Shown in pieces: positions 5,758 to 7,896 of a DNA stretch of 7,896 bases. The position numbers and the translations under genes were made by a program. How positions within the stretch are numbered: position 1 is the first letter of the stretch; each line of letters begins with the position of its first letter. The notes under the pieces are model-generated. The model saw nothing but the letters and a program-made list of their open reading frames with translations. It made no database searches and was not told the DNA's origin. Source of the DNA: Bacteroidaceae bacterium (GTDB taxonomy: Bacteria > Bacteroidota > Bacteroidia > Bacteroidales > Bacteroidaceae); contig JAQWAN010000087.1 of assembly GCA_028707655.1 (NCBI GenBank), forward strand, positions 1 through 7,896, written 5' to 3'.

Positions 5758-6378
5758 ATGGAAAAAGATAAGGAAAAAGCCATTCTACAAGCAGCAGAAG
5801 CGGAGTTTATGCAAAAAGGGTTTGGTGGCGCCAAAACTACTAGTATTGCAGCAAAGGCGGGTGTAACCCATGCCATGCTGCATTATTATTTTCGTACAAA
5901 GGATAATTTATTTAGTAAAGTCTTTGAATCCAAGTTTACGATTCTTGGAACTAATTTTGTCACTGCTTTTTCGAATCACTCTTTATGCTTATTAAAGCGC
6001 ATAGAGGTGGGGATACGTCTTCATTTTGATTTTTTGCGAGATAATCCCGACCTGCCTCGTTTTGTTATTAATGAGTTAATATCGCGTCCTGAACGACACG
6101 ATTTAATGAAAGAGCGATTACAGTCGATGCTTGGCCCTATTCGTTATAGTGTGGAGCAAGATTTAAAAAACGCCATTGCAAAGGGAGAGATATACTCCAT
6201 TAGCTTAACAAATCTACTCATCGATATTATTTCTTTGAATGCCTTTGTGTTTATTGCTTTGCCCGTTTTAGAACCAATAGCCATGCAAGAATTTGAAGAT
6301 ATGGATACGTTTTTACTTTCCAGAAAAGAAGAAAATGTGTGTATCCTAATGAACCGTTTAACACCAAAAACAAAATAA
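5758..6378 (+). CDS. TetR/AcrR family transcriptional regulator
   Basis: A complete 206-residue TetR-family repressor. The N-terminal helix-turn-helix spans about residues 7-53 with the typical pattern: AILQAAEAEFMQKGF, then TTSIAAKAGVTHAMLHYYF (28-45) and KDNLF. The C-terminal part (about 60-200) is the helical ligand-binding and dimerisation region, which is too variable to predict the ligand. It is the first gene of an efflux operon. Its stop codon is one base from the start of the TolC-like gene, so it most likely represses its own operon, with release by a substrate of the pump. A dyad at the promoter (centre 5711) is the probable binding site. The start at 5758 is the first ATG, places the HTH normally, and has no strong Shine-Dalgarno sequence. 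Confidence 0.95.
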   Translation: MEKDKEKAILQAAEAEFMQKGFGGAKTTSIAAKAGVTHAMLHYYFRTKDNLFSKVFESKFTILGTNFVTAFSNHSLCLLKRIEVGIRLHFDFLRDNPDLPRFVINELISRPERHDLMKERLQSMLGPIRYSVEQDLKNAIAKGEIYSISLTNLLIDIISLNAFVFIALPVLEPIAMQEFEDMDTFLLSRKEENVCILMNRLTPKTK

Positions 6379-6379
6379 G

Positions 6380-7666
6380 ATGAGGAGAACAATTGGATTA
6401 TTATACCTGTTCTTGCTGCTTACACCGATGTATGCTCAAATAACCTTAGAGCAATGTCAGGAGTTAGCACAAGAAAACTATCCACTAATCAAACAGTTTG
6501 GTTTAATAGAAAAGACAACCGCCTATTCCGTTTCTAATGCAAGGAAAATGTATTATCCACAACTCGTTGTCTCTGCACAAGTAACCAATCAATCGGAAGT
6601 TTCCAACTTACCTCCTGTGATGAAAGCAGCCTATGAACAACAGGGCTTAACGATAGAGGGTTTAAGTAAAACGCAGTATAAAGCTGCGCTATCGCTGAAC
6701 CAACCTCTTTTTGATGGAGGTGTGTCGCATGCAGAAAAACAGATAGCCAAAGCTACAGGTCAAGTTAGAACAGCTGGGGTTGTAGTCGATTTATATGCTG
6801 TTCGCAAGCGGGTAAATGAACTCTTTTTCGGTGTTTTATTACTACAGAAGCGGGCTAAACAAAACAAAATAACGCATCATCTATTGGAGCGTAATGTGGA
6901 TTTATTAAAATCACGTGTAAAAGAGGGGGTGTTGCTGCAGAGTGATCAAGATGCGCTATTGGTGCAGTTGTTGTTGAATGAGCAACAACTGGTTCAAATA
7001 GAGTCGGCGGAGAAAGCCTATCGGAAAATGCTATCTACCTTTATTGGTAGGGAGTTGTTGCCCACCAACCAATTGGTGAAGCCCATTTTACCAACCCTAA
7101 CCTCTCTGGTTGTTAAGCGTCCTGAACTAGACCTGTTTACCTTGCGTGCTGCTGCTCTCGATGCGCAGAAAAAGAAATTAAAAACGACTCTATTACCCCG
7201 TATTGATGCTTTTGCTACCGGTTTTTATGGCTATCCTGGATACGATCTATTTGCAAATATGCTGCATAAAGAGTTGAACTTTAATTTTCAAGTTGGTGTT
7301 AAGCTGAAATGGAATATTACCTCGTTTTACACCCACCACAATAAGCTGAAGATACTAAAGAATGAGCAGGCAATGATTCATAATGAAAGAAACCAATTCT
7401 TATTTTCTACCTCTTTACAGGTTACTCAACAACAAGCGGAGGCGGATAAGATGAAAGCTTTATTACAAACCGACCAGCAGATTATTCAGCTTAGAACTTC
7501 CATTCGCAAAACAGCTGAACAGAAATTAGCCAATGGTGTTGTTATGGTGCACGATCTACTCCGAGAGGTTACAGCCGAGGAGCAGGCCCATCTGCAACAA
7601 ATGGAACATGAGATTTCACTATTAACGTATATGTATGCTTTAAGAAATACCGTAAATGAACAATAA
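6380..7666 (+). CDS. TolC-family outer membrane efflux channel
   Basis: A complete 428-residue outer membrane factor. Residues 1-19 form a signal peptide (likely cut YA|Q), and the mature protein begins ITLEQCQELAQENYPLIKQ, the usual first helix of the family. Two long alpha-helical coiled-coil regions follow each beta-strand stretch (QLVVSAQVTNQSE at about 55-70; FNFQVGVKLKWNI at about 303-315), which is the expected duplicated TolC/OEP layout. The trimer should form a beta-barrel in the outer membrane with a helical tunnel in the periplasm that docks the adaptor encoded next. The gene begins one base after the regulator's stop and ends one base before the adaptor's ATG, so the three are co-transcribed. 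It should carry drug-like or toxic compounds across the outer membrane; the substrate cannot be read from the sequence. Confidence 0.94.
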   Translation: MRRTIGLLYLFLLLTPMYAQITLEQCQELAQENYPLIKQFGLIEKTTAYSVSNARKMYYPQLVVSAQVTNQSEVSNLPPVMKAAYEQQGLTIEGLSKTQYKAALSLNQPLFDGGVSHAEKQIAKATGQVRTAGVVVDLYAVRKRVNELFFGVLLLQKRAKQNKITHHLLERNVDLLKSRVKEGVLLQSDQDALLVQLLLNEQQLVQIESAEKAYRKMLSTFIGRELLPTNQLVKPILPTLTSLVVKRPELDLFTLRAAALDAQKKKLKTTLLPRIDAFATGFYGYPGYDLFANMLHKELNFNFQVGVKLKWNITSFYTHHNKLKILKNEQAMIHNERNQFLFSTSLQVTQQQAEADKMKALLQTDQQIIQLRTSIRKTAEQKLANGVVMVHDLLREVTAEEQAHLQQMEHEISLLTYMYALRNTVNEQ

Positions 7667-7667
7667 A

Positions 7668-7896
7668 ATGAAAAAAGTAAGTGTGTTGCTACTACTAATA
7701 CCAATGTTATTAGGGTGTAAGCGTGGAGAAGATGATTTCTTTGCCACAGGACAGTTTGAAACGACAGAGATTACTGTATCTGCAGAGGTTACGGGTAGAG
7801 TGGTTGACTTAAATATTGAAGAGGGAAATAGTGTAACGAAACAGGAGGTAGTGGGGGTTATTGACTCCACACAGCTATTCTTAAAAAAGATGCAAC
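7668..7896 (+). CDS. HlyD-family periplasmic adaptor lipoprotein (3' truncated)
   Basis: An open frame starts at ATG 7668, one base after the TolC-like stop, and runs to the window end (76 complete codons, no stop). The N-terminus is a lipoprotein signal: a short basic start, a Leu-rich core, and the lipobox LLGC with Cys17 as the lipidated residue. After a short polar linker, ITVSAEVTGRVVDLNIEEGN and SVTKQEVVGVIDSTQL fit the first half of the biotinyl-lipoyl-like domain of membrane fusion proteins. The last visible residues (LFLKKMQ) would begin the coiled-coil hairpin. It would bridge an inner-membrane transporter to the TolC-like channel. The order TetR, TolC, adaptor and the YbhG-like sequence suggest ABC-2 type ATPase and permease genes next; this is inference because they lie outside the window. 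Confidence 0.88.
   Translation, partial: MKKVSVLLLLIPMLLGCKRGEDDFFATGQFETTEITVSAEVTGRVVDLNIEEGNSVTKQEVVGVIDSTQLFLKKMQ

Noticed and set aside
7640..7870. 76-codon minus-strand open frame near the right edge
   Set aside because: It is antisense to the TolC end and the adaptor start. The + strand adaptor has a lipobox and a lipoyl-like domain, which is far stronger evidence.
1..7896. CRISPR arrays, insertion sequences, tRNA or rRNA genes, tandem repeats
   Set aside because: I looked for regularly spaced repeats, terminal inverted repeats with transposase frames and conserved RNA gene sequences, and saw none.

Overview
The window looks like the chromosome of a member of the Bacteroidota, most likely the Bacteroidales. 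The evidence is a low G+C content, promoters of the Bacteroides type (TTTG, then about 17-21 bases, then TAnnTTTG), start codons mostly without Shine-Dalgarno sequences, and a secreted protein with a type IX secretion C-terminal domain. The sorting domain points towards lineages with that pathway, such as Porphyromonas, Tannerella or Paludibacter relatives. The genus cannot be fixed from the sequence alone. All seven protein genes lie on the + strand. Two run off the window edges.

Positions 1-1853 hold the C-terminal part of a tricorn-like S41 peptidase and a complete rubrerythrin, a peroxide-detoxifying diiron protein. Rubrerythrin is followed by a very strong, near-symmetrical terminator.

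Positions 1854-2288 form a 435-base intergenic region that is not empty. On the minus strand it carries a compact small-RNA transcription unit: a consensus Bacteroides promoter, about 65-70 transcribed bases with a 5' hairpin, and an intrinsic terminator with nine U residues. Two perfect inverted repeats sit at or upstream of its promoter. The + strand promoter of the next gene closes the region.

Positions 2289-4220 encode a secreted CotH-family protein with a signal peptide, a discoidin-like domain, a CotH kinase-like core and a type IX sorting domain. A strong terminator follows. Positions 4392-5621 encode a metal efflux permease of the SO_0444/COG0701 type fused to a C-terminal heavy-metal-binding (HMA) domain, with a promoter that overlaps the end of a 24-bp dyad.

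Positions 5664-7896 are the start of an efflux operon: a TetR-family regulator, a TolC-like outer membrane channel and a lipoprotein periplasmic adaptor that is cut off by the window end. The genes are separated by one base each, so they are almost certainly co-transcribed. The adaptor suggests that ABC-2 type transporter genes follow outside the window. A 31-bp dyad centred at 5711, just downstream of the -7 box, is a good candidate operator for autoregulation by the TetR protein.

No mobile element, CRISPR array, tRNA or rRNA was seen. The protein genes are of known families. The most interesting material is non-coding: the minus-strand small RNA and the operator-like dyads.
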